Source: Chrysogorgia sp. JL179-B06 (taxonomy: Eukaryota > Cnidaria > Anthozoa > Scleralcyonacea > Chrysogorgiidae). Taken from it: 64,000 nt of DNA. The stretch covers positions 4,064,001-4,128,000 of the forward strand of contig JAYKKM010000263.1 of assembly GCA_035772405.1 (NCBI GenBank). Direction: 5' to 3'. The first letter of the stretch is position 1; each line of letters starts with the position of its first letter. A program made the translations under genes and the position numbers. The notes beneath the pieces were generated by a model. That model searched no databases. It saw only the letters and a program-made list of their open reading frames with translations, and had not been told where the DNA came from. Positions 40,132 through 49,118 of the stretch are shown piece after piece.

Positions 40132-43100
40132 CTTTAAATCTTTAATCAGTTACTCCTGAATCAGTTTGTAAACTATACTAGGAGATATATACATGGTGTT
40201 ATAATAATTATATATATATACACATGCAGGTTTAATAATGGTACTAATATAGATAAATAATAATAGAATAAGAAAATACGAAGTTAAGAATAAGATAGGC
40301 TAAATTATAATCACACAAAGATCATATACACCTACAGTAAAAATAAAATTATACTAATGATCTAATTATAGGCAATGCCACTACTTTAAATGCATCAATA
40401 CTGCTAGGTAGTGAATTAAATGCTAAATTATTCCAAGTTACTATAGTTCTAGGATAAAAAGAAAACTTAAAAATATTGTTATTGCAAGACATTTGGCGGT
40501 AAGGCTGTTGATTTGGAAGTCTTGATTTTCTATCTAGTGGATGTACTTCGTTTGGAAAATTTATATTCACATGGCCTTGGTGTATTTTAAAAAACATACA
40601 CGATTGGTTCAACAGTCTTCGCTGTTCCAGGGTGTCCCACCTTAAATCAGCAATCATTGGAGAGACATGACTGTATCTTGAGTAGTCGTTGTAAACAAAC
40701 CTGGCTGCACGACGTTGGACCATTTCAATTTTATCGATGTTGCGTTGGGTATAAGGGTTCCACACACAGCTAGCATATTCAAGTTTAGGGCGGACTAAGC
40801 TAAGGTAAGCTCTGGATTTGACTGCTGGGGAACAACCGCCTAGGATGCGTTTGAGTAGGCCAAGGGTGGAGTTGGCCTTTTTACACATGGTGTTGCAGTG
40901 ATCATTCCAACGTAGATTGTCAGTGATGGTAATCCCTAGGTATTTAACAGATCTTTCTGTGGAAATGACTTGGCCATTTAAGGAGTAGCTGTAGGAGGTA
41001 GCCTGTGTTCTTTTAGCAGTTATGCCAATATGATAGCATTTGGAAGTGTTAAAAGTGAGCTGCCATCGCTCAGACCAGTTTGATAAGGCATCGAGATCAT
41101 TCTGTAGAATTTGGTGGTCATGAATATCATTCATTTCTCTATATAGGACACAGTCATCAGCAAAGAGACGTAGATTTGATTGGATACCAGTAGAAATGTC
41201 ATTAATAAACAACAGAAACAGTACTGGGCCCAGGATGGATCCCTGAGGTACTCCAGAAATCACAGGTTTAGTAGATGAGTGTGTGCCATTAATTGAAACT
41301 AACTGGGAGCGGTTGGAAAGGAATGCCTTTATCCAGTCATGTGTATTGCCACTGATGCCATAGTAGTTAAGTTTTGAAAGAAGACGCTCATGCGGTACAG
41401 AGTCAAATGCCTTTTTAAAATCTAATAGGATTACGTCAGTTTGCTTCTTGAAATTAATTGCTTTAGCCCAGTCATGTACCGTGGAGATTAGTTGGGTCTC
41501 GCACGAAAACTGTTTCCTAAAACCATGTTGTTTATCAATTAAAATATTGTTTGCAGAAAGGTGCTTGGCCATATGGCTGAGGACAATGTGTTCCATAACT
41601 TTGCAACAAATACAAGTTAAGGAAATTGGGCGATAATTTTCTGGGTTTGATTTGTTATCCTTTTTGTAGACAGCAGTAACAAGAGCCTGTGACCAATCAG
41701 ATGGAATTGTATTCTGATGATATGATTGTTGGAAAATAAAGCTAAGCCAATGAGATGCAGACTGAGCAACCTCCTTTAGCACTCGTGCTGGAATCTCATC
41801 AGGGCCACATGCCTTTTGGGGGTTTAGATCTGATAACTGCTTAGCAACACCTGCAGGACTAATCTTCAGGTTATCAATAGGCAGATATGGTGACTGACCC
41901 AATCTAGGAGATGGTAAACGTTCACGAGTAAATACGGAGTTAAAATATGAATTAAGTGTTTCTGCTTTATCCTTGTCTGAAATACTTATAGTTTGGCCAA
42001 TCTTTAACGGGGGGATACCAATGTTGTCGGATTTACTATTCCTGACATAAGACCAGAACGTTTTGGGATTTTCAGTTAAGCTGTTCCCAATAATTTCATT
42101 AAGGTAGCGGTTATGGGATTCTTTGACAAGCTTAGATACATAGTTGCGTTGACTCTTAAAAGCGTTCCAATGTTGAGTTTTCTTGGATTGGATAGCCTTT
42201 TTATGAAGGCGGTCTTTCTTTCTCATTGCTCGTTTAATGTCATAATTAATCCATGGTAATTTAAATTTTGGTCGTGAAGTTCTCTGGGGGATAAACTGTG
42301 CAATGCCATCAGACAGGTTTTTCTTAAAGATATTCCAGTTTTCTTCGACTGATCTATCTTGGGGGTTGGATGAAAAGAATGCTGTTGATGATGTCAGGAT
42401 GTGATTATTGAGGCCCTTAAAATTTGCTTTTTTATAGCTATAGACCATATGGGGTGCTTTAACCGATCTTGATGGTTTCAAATTTACTTCAAAGAGGACG
42501 GCTAGATGGTCACTAATGCCAGAGGTTGTGTTTACATCGTGGACAGAATTTGGATATGTGGATAGCAATAAGTCCAATGTTTTGCCAGATGCAGGTCTAG
42601 TAGTAGATTTTACATGTTGGGTTAATGAATAGTCATTAAGCAGGTGAAGAAGTTTATTATGTTGTGATGCAGTGTTTGTATTACAAGGAACTGGTACATC
42701 AGACTTCCAATCAATGTCGCCAAGGTTGAAGTCTCCCCCAATAATAACATTAGGATGATTTTTGTTCTTGGTAAATACACGACTGATGGACTCATGAAGT
42801 TTGTCAAGTGTGTCAATAGTTGAATTGGGAGGTCTATAAAAGGCTGACAAGTATAGTGTTTTGCAATTACTCAGCTTAAGGGAGGTCCAGATTATTTCAC
42901 AGTCGTTGGTAAATTCAGATTCTTCAATACAAACAAGATCAGATTTTATAGCTTGGAAGACTCCACCACCATAACGATTTCTATCATTTCTGAAGACTGT
43001 ATAATTGGATGGAAATATAGAATAACTTGAAATATCTTCGTCTAGTTTTGGTTCGGTTCCCAATACAAAGTCAGGATTGTGTTGGTCAAGCAAAGCCTGG

Positions 43101-43848
43101 AACTCAGTAGATCGTGTAGTACTCTTTAGGCCATTACAATTTATAATCATACCTTTGAGTTTACTTCGTTTTGGCTTGATAGACTGATCACGATCAGTCT
43201 TTGACTTTGTGTATTTAATAGTTTGATCTGGTGCTGGCGATAGTTCAGGGGAAGAAGTTGAAAGAGAGGCCAGTAACGAGAAGGAGTTGTTCGACAATAC
43301 GTCTAATGATGTATCAAAGAAGGAATCAGAAAAGTTAGGTAAACCACACTGTGAGCACAACCAAACACAAGATGAATTTGCCAGCAAGTTATACGTCTCG
43401 TCACCCATCGCACAACATTTGATGTGGTACCAGATATCACAATTGTCACATTGTATGCCTTTCTGATTTACTTTAACGGGTTTTGAGCAATCACCACACG
43501 GGTATTTCCAGTTTGGTCCTGGGTTAAGTTGAACATCTCCACTAAGAAGTAAAGTTGAGAGTAAAAACTGGCCAAGACTTCTCGATCCACACGTGTATTT
43601 TGATGCCGAGCCATTAAATCCGTGTAGGCGATGAATCGCTTCAAATCCTGTTGAAATCGCCTTGTGGCTCGCCAGAGTGATGTTCAGTCCGAAGCCATCG
43701 ATCCCTTTTCTGAGAATTGGTGAATTTGTCATTCTTCGGCTCAGCATAATTGCCAAAAAAGCAATAGAAAGCGGAGCGAAAAATTTAGTGGCCGCCATAC
43801 TAATCAAAAATGCATTGTCTTGATCAAAAATAATCAAAAATGCATTGT
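40132..43848 (-). mobile_element. Full-length CR1-like LINE inserted in the Polinton
   Basis: 3,717 bp, opposite to the disrupted gene, bounded by GAAGAT. One intact ORF (below) is followed by a ~200-bp 3' region. The 3' end reads attaaagatttaaag, a short repeat rather than poly(A), as in CR1/L2-type elements. The 5' end has two tandem copies of aatcaaaaatgcattgt (43,802 and 43,831). Intactness shows a young insertion. Confidence 0.95.
40349..43837 (-). CDS. LINE polyprotein: 2A-like leader, PHD finger, endonuclease, reverse transcriptase
   Basis: 1,162 aa, uninterrupted. Order: hydrophobic leader; 2A-like LLLSGDVQLNPGPN (about residues 92-105); PHD finger (CGDCSKPVKVNQKGIQCDNC ... WLCSQCG); APE endonuclease (INCNGLKST, GTEPKLDE, GGGVFQAIKS, GGDFNLGDIDW, SDHLAVLF); reverse transcriptase (YRPISLTCICCKVMEHI, LLDFKKAFDSVPHERLL, GVPQGSILGPVLF, catalytic LFADDCVLY); C-terminal domain. 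It nicks the target and copies LINE RNA into it. The 2A motif has Q where most have E, and could split the leader from the enzymes during translation. The true start may be a later Met. Confidence 0.95.
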   Translation of the reverse strand: MIIFDQDNAFLISMAATKFFAPLSIAFLAIMLSRRMTNSPILRKGIDGFGLNITLASHKAISTGFEAIHRLHGFNGSASKYTCGSRSLGQFLLSTLLLSGDVQLNPGPNWKYPCGDCSKPVKVNQKGIQCDNCDIWYHIKCCAMGDETYNLLANSSCVWLCSQCGLPNFSDSFFDTSLDVLSNNSFSLLASLSTSSPELSPAPDQTIKYTKSKTDRDQSIKPKRSKLKGMIINCNGLKSTTRSTEFQALLDQHNPDFVLGTEPKLDEDISSYSIFPSNYTVFRNDRNRYGGGVFQAIKSDLVCIEESEFTNDCEIIWTSLKLSNCKTLYLSAFYRPPNSTIDTLDKLHESISRVFTKNKNHPNVIIGGDFNLGDIDWKSDVPVPCNTNTASQHNKLLHLLNDYSLTQHVKSTTRPASGKTLDLLLSTYPNSVHDVNTTSGISDHLAVLFEVNLKPSRSVKAPHMVYSYKKANFKGLNNHILTSSTAFFSSNPQDRSVEENWNIFKKNLSDGIAQFIPQRTSRPKFKLPWINYDIKRAMRKKDRLHKKAIQSKKTQHWNAFKSQRNYVSKLVKESHNRYLNEIIGNSLTENPKTFWSYVRNSKSDNIGIPPLKIGQTISISDKDKAETLNSYFNSVFTRERLPSPRLGQSPYLPIDNLKISPAGVAKQLSDLNPQKACGPDEIPARVLKEVAQSASHWLSFIFQQSYHQNTIPSDWSQALVTAVYKKDNKSNPENYRPISLTCICCKVMEHIVLSHMAKHLSANNILIDKQHGFRKQFSCETQLISTVHDWAKAINFKKQTDVILLDFKKAFDSVPHERLLSKLNYYGISGNTHDWIKAFLSNRSQLVSINGTHSSTKPVISGVPQGSILGPVLFLLFINDISTGIQSNLRLFADDCVLYREMNDIHDHQILQNDLDALSNWSERWQLTFNTSKCYHIGITAKRTQATSYSYSLNGQVISTERSVKYLGITITDNLRWNDHCNTMCKKANSTLGLLKRILGGCSPAVKSRAYLSLVRPKLEYASCVWNPYTQRNIDKIEMVQRRAARFVYNDYSRYSHVSPMIADLRWDTLEQRRLLNQSCMFFKIHQGHVNINFPNEVHPLDRKSRLPNQQPYRQMSCNNNIFKFSFYPRTIVTWNNLAFNSLPSSIDAFKVVALPIIRSLV

Positions 43849-44002
43849 GAAGATGGGTCCATGGGCTGTTGGATTGGCTAATTTAGTTTATAATGCGTTG
43901 ACGTTGGGTGCAAAGGGTCTCGCATGGTTGGCTCAAAATCTGTGGGTACTCGCGGTGGTACTTGCGTGGTTTGTTTATGATTATTACAAGCTAAAACGGT
44001 AG
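43849..44002 (+). pseudogene. Coiled-coil membrane protein, copy 2, right part
   Basis: From 43,854 the sequence resumes copy 2 at MGPWAVGLANLVYNALTLGA and runs to ...FVYDYYKLKR, aligning with the copy 1 C-terminus. An apparent ATG at 43,820 belongs to the LINE. Confidence 0.9.
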
Positions 44003-44054
44003 TCTCAGCTTCGAGGGTCTCAGCTTCGAAGATGATAAAACATATGTAAAGTAT

Positions 44055-45293
44055 ATGAACGTCACGTCAGCAGAGTTGAGCCCTGGTTTTAGACGAGCGA
44101 CCATGGGTGTCATAAAAGGGGTGAGAACACAGCATGTGATCACGTTGAACCCTAATAAAGTCAGTCCTGGTGAGGAACTTTACATTGATATACCGAAGCT
44201 TAAGGTTAGCAGCTGTTTGGTGCCTGGATCGTTGGGTCTAGTGTTCGACTTTAAGAATGCAAACGCCAAAAGCTGGTTCTTGAACAATGTGAGCAAGTTG
44301 TTGGTTGAGAAGCTTGTTGTGAGACTAGCTGGGGAGACTGTGTACGACAACAATGGGGAAAATTACACTGGTGTCTATCGCGACCTTTGGGAAAGTGCTA
44401 CTGCGCGAGACCAAATGATTGACTATGGTATTGGTGGTGAGAACTTGAGAAAGCTGGTTTCTAAGGATGACAGTGGTGCGACGAGTGGGAACGTTGCTAA
44501 AGTTAGTGACGCGTTAATGTTTGGTGTGATTGGAACGAAACTGCGGATTAAGCTTGGCAAGATCATGAATGACCATGGGTTGTACGCTCCTTTTAGCATG
44601 AACAACAACTTGCAGTACGTGATCACACTTCCGAAGGCCACAGACATCATGGTGGCACAATCCGGTAGCGCTGTGGGCGGATACACTCTGGAGAACCTCG
44701 AGCTTGAGTATGAGACGATTGATAACCAGGAGCTCGCTGACGAAATAGCGTCGGGCTATGCAAGTGGTCGTAGTTTGTCATATGAGCACATCACGTTGAT
44801 GAAAACCACCGAATGGGACAAAGGCACGACCATCGTGAATGAAAACATTAATCTTCCAAGAAAAAGCATGAAGGCGATTGTGTTGCTATTCACGAATAAG
44901 GTGCGAACAGACAGTGAGGAGTTTCTTTACCCAAATATTGAGAGTGTTAGAGTCACAATTGAAGGTGTGCCAAATAGTGTGTACTCACAAGGCATCCCAA
45001 AGTCGAAGTTCTATGCAGAAGCGAAACGATTGTTTGGGTTGGGTGAAGAACATGCTCAGTTCATGACCATACAGAAGTTCTACAAAGATGGCTTTGCGTT
45101 GGTCATTGACTTGAGGAGCGTCCAAGATAATTACAACGTCGCCACTGGTAAAAAAATTGTGAACACACAATCTGGCGTGCTTCTTGAAATCACGAAGAAA
45201 GCGACGACTGCAAATGTCATGTGCAGGGTGTTTGTGGTAAGCGATGGGTTGGTCAACTTTATGAACAATGGGTTGCAATCAATCCAGTATTAA
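44055..45293 (+). CDS. Major capsid protein, double jelly roll
   Basis: 412 aa. The wording is that of Polinton major capsid proteins: an N-terminal VTSAELSPGFRRAT, GEELYIDIPKLKVSSCLVPG and the distal SRxxF-like turn, beta-rich throughout (LRIKLGKIMNDHGLYAPFSM; YVITLPKATDIMVAQ), ending NNGLQSIQY. Trimers of this fold form the pseudo-hexameric capsomers of an icosahedral shell, with the penton at 35,924 at the vertices. It is followed after 15 bp by the packaging ATPase, an order common in Polintons. No break is seen. Confidence 0.92.
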   Translation: MNVTSAELSPGFRRATMGVIKGVRTQHVITLNPNKVSPGEELYIDIPKLKVSSCLVPGSLGLVFDFKNANAKSWFLNNVSKLLVEKLVVRLAGETVYDNNGENYTGVYRDLWESATARDQMIDYGIGGENLRKLVSKDDSGATSGNVAKVSDALMFGVIGTKLRIKLGKIMNDHGLYAPFSMNNNLQYVITLPKATDIMVAQSGSAVGGYTLENLELEYETIDNQELADEIASGYASGRSLSYEHITLMKTTEWDKGTTIVNENINLPRKSMKAIVLLFTNKVRTDSEEFLYPNIESVRVTIEGVPNSVYSQGIPKSKFYAEAKRLFGLGEEHAQFMTIQKFYKDGFALVIDLRSVQDNYNVATGKKIVNTQSGVLLEITKKATTANVMCRVFVVSDGLVNFMNNGLQSIQY

Positions 45294-45308
45294 ATCAAAC
45301 GTGAGTTA

Positions 45309-45908
45309 ATGGAGACTCCGTTTAATATGTTAATTGTTGGTATGACAGCTTGTGGTAAGACGCATTATTTGCTGGAAACATTGGAATCTGAGTACTTTAG
45401 TAAATTTGACTACATTGTGTTGATTTGCCCTACTTTTGAGTGGAACAAAGCGTACCAAGATTGGAAATATGTGTGCGACCCCGACGTGTTAGCGATAGAC
45501 TGCGCGCAAGACAGTGTCGACGCTGTTCTCAAGTGTGTAACAAATGTTTTTAAAGGCACTAACACTCTGATTGTGTTGGACGACTGTGCGAGTTCTCAAG
45601 ATGTTAAGAATAGGACTAGTCAATTAGTCAACTTAGCTTTTAGTGCGCGACATTTTATGTTGAGCGTTATTGTCATCACACAACAACTGACGTCGATCGC
45701 AAAACCGTACAGAGAAAATATTAGTAAGCTCGTTTGCTTCTACTGCCCGAGTAGGAGTGATATGAAGGTCGTTATTGACGATTATCTTGGAAACATTAGC
45801 AGAGAAAAATCGTCGGCGATTGTGACCGCACTAAAAAATAACAAGTACGCTAGACTCGAAATCTCACTGCGCTATCCGTACAGTCACGAAGTTGTTATTC
45901 CGCAATAA
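45309..45908 (+). CDS. Genome-packaging ATPase (FtsK/HerA type)
   Basis: 199 aa. Walker A GMTACGKT (11-18), Walker B TLIVLDD (86-92), then VIVITQQ (sensor-like, ITQQ) near 122-128. This compact A32-like ATPase drives DNA into preformed capsids. Length matches Polinton homologues. It follows the major capsid gene by 15 bp and precedes the terminal 172-aa gene by 3 bp. Confidence 0.93.
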   Translation: METPFNMLIVGMTACGKTHYLLETLESEYFSKFDYIVLICPTFEWNKAYQDWKYVCDPDVLAIDCAQDSVDAVLKCVTNVFKGTNTLIVLDDCASSQDVKNRTSQLVNLAFSARHFMLSVIVITQQLTSIAKPYRENISKLVCFYCPSRSDMKVVIDDYLGNISREKSSAIVTALKNNKYARLEISLRYPYSHEVVIPQ

Positions 45909-45911
45909 AAT

Positions 45912-46430
45912 ATGGGTATAAGTAATAGCGTGATGGTAAAACGCAAAAGTGAGGAAAATCCTACGATTGAGGAATTAGTCGAGGACACTGAAGCCGCTAG
46001 TACTTCGACTGTGGAAGACAACATTGACGTTAGGAGATCCGAACTTATTAGACTGTCTGGTGATGGTGTGGTGAGCCAATCTGAAGCGTATATTAAAAAA
46101 GCGTCTGCAAAGGTCATCGACAAGATATGGCACCAATATGAGTTGAAGAGAATGGAAATCGCAAACGCTTTTCTCACCGATTTGCTAATCAGTAAATTCG
46201 CTAGCCTACTGGATGGGTTGAACGCTATTGAGAACCCTGACGAACTAAACGACGAGTTGCAAAAAGACCCGCTATTAAAGAAAGACGTTGAGAGCATTGT
46301 CGCGATTGTGACGCCGTACGTGCCTTTCTTGGGTTTGTTGTCGGGAGGAATCACAACGTCGAAGTATGTGTACGATCACCATTTTAGAAAAGAGGCGACA
46401 AACACTGAAAATAGTGAACAAACGGACTAA
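45912..46430 (+). CDS. Terminal 172-aa protein with myristoylation-like start
   Basis: It starts MGISNSVMV (Gly2, Ser6 fit N-myristoylation). It has an acidic N-terminal part (IEELVEDTEAASTSTVEDNI), a helical middle, and a hydrophobic segment near the end (VTPYVPFLGLLSGGITTSKY). The last residues, TENSEQTD, are identical to the polymerase C-terminus because both lie in the inner inverted repeat. I do not recognise a family; position after capsid and ATPase genes suggests a virion or assembly protein. Confidence 0.8.
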   Translation: MGISNSVMVKRKSEENPTIEELVEDTEAASTSTVEDNIDVRRSELIRLSGDGVVSQSEAYIKKASAKVIDKIWHQYELKRMEIANAFLTDLLISKFASLLDGLNAIENPDELNDELQKDPLLKKDVESIVAIVTPYVPFLGLLSGGITTSKYVYDHHFRKEATNTENSEQTD

Positions 46431-46504
46431 TCTATTATTAACAGGTGGCAATAATCTAATTTGCATAACAGGTGGCAATTTTATCACGCGTGAGACACTT
46501 TTAC

Positions 46505-46875
46505 GATACATAAATTTGTAAAAATGTTTAAACGACTATTTTTTTAAATGTGATTTGACAAATTTGTGAAAATGTTGAAACGACACTTTCTATTTTTAAA
46601 TGTGATTTGACAAATTTGTGAAAATGTTGAAACGACTATTTTTTAAAATGTGATTTGACAAATTTGTGAAAATGTTGAAACGACTATTTTTTAAATATGA
46701 TTTGACAAATTTGCGAAAATGTTGAAATGACACTCTCTATTTTTTAATATGTGAGAGTGGGCTCGTACCACATTTTATTTTTTTAACACGCGAAAATGTT
46801 GAAATGACACTTTCTATTTTTTCCTAAATGTAATTTGTGAGAATTTTGAAACGACACTTTCTATTTTTTAAATGT
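46505..46875. repeat. Subterminal iterated motif, right
   Basis: Six to seven copies of gtgaaaatgttgaaacgac(ac)tttctattttttaaatgtgatttgacaaattt with length variants. It is inverted relative to the left array. Confidence 0.9.
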
Positions 46876-46993
46876 GGCTGAAATGGTGTCAAATTAGTAT
46901 AAACTTGGTATTGTTTCGCTAGTCTCGCGTGTGTTTGACATCAATTTAGTAGAAAACGTGCGAAGGGTGTCTAGATTGACTAACGATCACTGT

Positions 46994-47162
46994 AGTAGTA
47001 TAGCAAGTATGGCTGCGAGCTTATTCGACGTCAAACGTGAATATAAACACCAAAACATCGTCAAATTTGTCGAATCGCGATTTGGCAAAATTTGGTGATG
47101 TTTTGGTGTTTATATTCACGTTTGACGTCGATTGGGCTCGCAGCCCTACTTGCTATACTACT
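46994..47162. repeat. Terminal 169-bp palindrome, right end
   Basis: It runs agtagtatagcaagtatggc... to ...ccctacttgctatactact and is self-complementary around gtcgaatcgcgatttggc. Outer ends coincide with the element end, as at the left terminus. Confidence 0.9.
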
Positions 47163-47168
47163 TTGGGA
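47163..47168. repeat. Right target-site duplication TTGGGA
   Basis: Identical to 25,467-25,472, immediately after the element's last base. Confidence 0.95.
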
Positions 47169-47235
47169 CATCAAAGCATGTGTTAAAATGCTGGATATAT
47201 GTAATAAACTTTCGAATCGAATATGGACACAGACT
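47169..47235 (+). pseudogene. CACTA transposase, exon 2 (right part)
   Basis: Directly after the duplication the interrupted frame continues as TSKHVLKCWIYVI, the expected follow-on to IDPMHNLLLG in tnp2-type transposases. It is lost after about 20 codons. It shows that the Polinton landed inside this coding sequence. Confidence 0.8.
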
Positions 47236-47521
47236 AGCTTTTACCTTTGAAGATTATTTAATATAAAAACAAAATATAAAGAAACATAAAAACATCATCT
47301 ATCTTGAACGACTCTTGAATAACAAGTAATAATTCGAAGGCTCAGTAAAATTACTGTGCACGTGAACAACCATAAGTCAATGACGTCACACCTTATTACT
47401 AAGACACGTGAACAATACGTGAAGTTATACTAATAGAACAAATGAGATATAATTAATTAGACTGTTTTTCAACTCCCCAAAGTTTATTCACAAAGTGAGA
47501 AACTTTAAACAACATAACTAG
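47236..47521. other. Non-coding stretch
   Basis: AT-rich with repeated cacgtgaac words (about 47,358 and 47,407). It could be a remnant LTR of the adjoining BEL/Pao fragment, but no LTR pair is visible. Confidence 0.35.
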
Positions 47522-47748
47522 ATACCCTTTATGTACGTACAATGATCTTACTTCGAGGGGGATTAGATGTTGAATCACTCTTCTTAGCTGCACTGGTCGT
47601 TTGTCACTGCTTGCAACCTTTACGATAGCTGCTCGTGACCTTCCATCCGCTCCTTTGATAAGTTCCTTAACTATAGTGAACTTCCAGTAGCTCCTAGACG
47701 TGGAATCGTTCCTAATAACAATATCCCCTACAGAGATAACTTCCTTAG
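47522..47748 (-). pseudogene. BEL/Pao retrotransposon, C-terminal end of Pol
   Basis: An open minus frame without a start reads ISVGDIVIRNDSTSRSYWKF, then IVKELIKGADGRSRAAIVKV and LRRVIQHLIPLEV. This is the conserved tail of BEL/Pao integrases (VGD.V...... ..W.l..V.el..G.DG..R...V; L.R....L.PLE). The rest of the element is absent; the fragment stops where the direct repeat unit begins. Confidence 0.85.
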
Positions 47749-47751
47749 TAG

Positions 47752-48325
47752 TAATATATATATTTCAATGTGTTTGGGACTGGACTGAGCTCTAAGCCAA
47801 TCAGAATCAAGAATGATTTGAATTGACCAATCAGAGCACAGTCCAGTCCCATATTTCCAGGGGGGTTGAATAGTTTTAAGGTGTGGTCACCCTGTAAAGA
47901 GCGACCAGTGATCAAATCAGGGGGGATATGCAACTGGTCGTATACAAGAGGTTTTTTTGTAATTTTGATATTATTTATCTCATGAAACCTGGTGTTGTTT
48001 TACGACCAGTTTTTTACGACCAGAGAGATGAGGAAGGTCAATCAAGGTGATCGTATTAATTTCATGAGATAGATATCAAAAAAGTCAAAAAAAACTTTGA
48101 GTATAAACGATCATCATACCTCACCCGATGTGATTTATACTTACACGTGCCATCCAAAAAACCTTCATATTTTTATTTGAAGAGTTGTAATGTTTTGAAA
48201 TAAAAATAATCAAGAATCCAAAATTTCATTATAGAATTAATCATAGAAATTTCCGTCATGGAACTCTTACCTCGACGCCATCTTATGGCCGAATGACTGA
48301 TATTTCTTAGTTACGGTATTTTAAA
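47752..48325. repeat. Long direct repeat, copy 1
   Basis: Matches 53,050-54,045: gggactggactgagctctaa...cagtccagtccc (12-bp inverted arms around a loop with two ccaatcagag/a boxes), then aaggtgtggtcaccctgtaaag, tgcaactggtcgtatacaagaggt, and a distal part (catcatacctcacccgatgt; cttacctcgacgccatctta). Each copy lies directly left of AT-rich sequence. It may be a terminal or regulatory repeat of the element to the right. Confidence 0.85.
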
Positions 48326-48468
48326 AAATGAAAACATTTTTAGGGGCAATGTCTCAAAAAATTATTTGGTGTTTTTAAACAGATGAAATATATTTTTTAA
48401 AAAAATAGATGAAATGTACTTTAACACACAATAAAAAACTTTTTTGGAAAAACTTTTAATTTTTTTAT

Positions 48469-48753
48469 TTAATCTAAATACATTTCTTTATTAATACAAC
48501 TAAGTATGGAATCATCAGTTATCATAATTGTTGTTATATATTTTTGCGAACAAAGAATTCTCCCATCTACCGCTTCTAAATATAATTTATACATGGGTAG
48601 CTTACCCGAGGGAGAGTATTTACAGTTTCGTAAAACATATTTTTGATTTGGAAAATTGTATTGAAGAGAATTAAGATCATAGTGGGTATATACTGTTTTG
48701 TTTATAGTGTTTAACATATTTCTATTAAATACTTTCTCCTTCATCATCTTCAT
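48469..48753 (-). CDS. Small protein of the AT-rich block, family A
   Basis: 94 aa from the ATG at 48,753 (the frame opens further upstream without an ATG). Pattern SLQYNFPNQKYVLRN..., then KLPMYKLYLEAVDGRI. It aligns loosely with 56,376-56,618 (similar length, (M)Y(K/E)L(Y/F)(L/F) core, C-terminal hydrophobic strand). No known domain. First gene of the left cluster, pointing away from gene 49,119. Confidence 0.55.
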   Translation of the reverse strand: MKMMKEKVFNRNMLNTINKTVYTHYDLNSLQYNFPNQKYVLRNCKYSPSGKLPMYKLYLEAVDGRILCSQKYITTIMITDDSILSCINKEMYLD

Positions 48754-49118
48754 CACTACCAAAAATTGCCTTCAAACTATCTTCACTATCAGAATCACCA
48801 TTATCCTGAATGGGTTTGAAGGGTTTGAAGTCATCGAAATTAAACTGTTTGGACGTATCCGTATCCCGTACGCGTATCCTCCTTTATCACCGTAGTCCCA
48901 TATGAGAGGGGTAACCATATGGGGTTCTCCATAGGAAGCTTCTTTCGTTATTTCTCTTTCGTAGCCATTTTTTTTCTTAAACTTCTTAAGTTTGTAGATA
49001 TGTAGGGTTGTTTAAATGAAAAAAAAAAAATTTCAGCTTATTTATATGAAAGTTTTTTGAGAAAATTTTTTTTCATTTGTAAAAAACCTAGGGTATAAAA
49101 ACTGATATCATAAAAATC

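Larger units (their letters stand above)
25473..47162. mobile_element. Complete Polinton/Maverick element with a nested LINE
   Basis: The ends are AGTAGTATAG...CTATACTACT with TTGGGA duplications and inverted repeats of roughly 0.8 kb. Total length is 21,690 bp, or about 18 kb without the nested LINE (40,132-43,848), within the usual 15-20 kb. It encodes the Polinton hallmarks: protein-primed polymerase B, integrase, packaging ATPase, major and minor capsid proteins. It adds thymidine kinase, a BRO-N nuclease and a fibre-like protein. All core frames are open, so insertion was recent. It interrupts a CACTA transposase coding region. No adenain-like cysteine protease is seen. Confidence 0.97.
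46403..47162. repeat. Right terminal inverted repeat of the Polinton
   Basis: Counterpart of 25,473-26,308. It has the 28-bp coding inner end, a subterminal array (about 46,505-46,875), the ctagattgactaacgatcac segment and the terminal palindrome. Its divergence from the left copy, spacing changes included, shows the two ends are not being perfectly homogenised. Confidence 0.9.

Noticed and set aside
43820..43848. ATG at 43,820 as start of a separate 60-aa membrane protein gene
   Set aside because: The first codons come from the 5' end of the LINE; the rest is the severed C-terminus of the duplicated gene.
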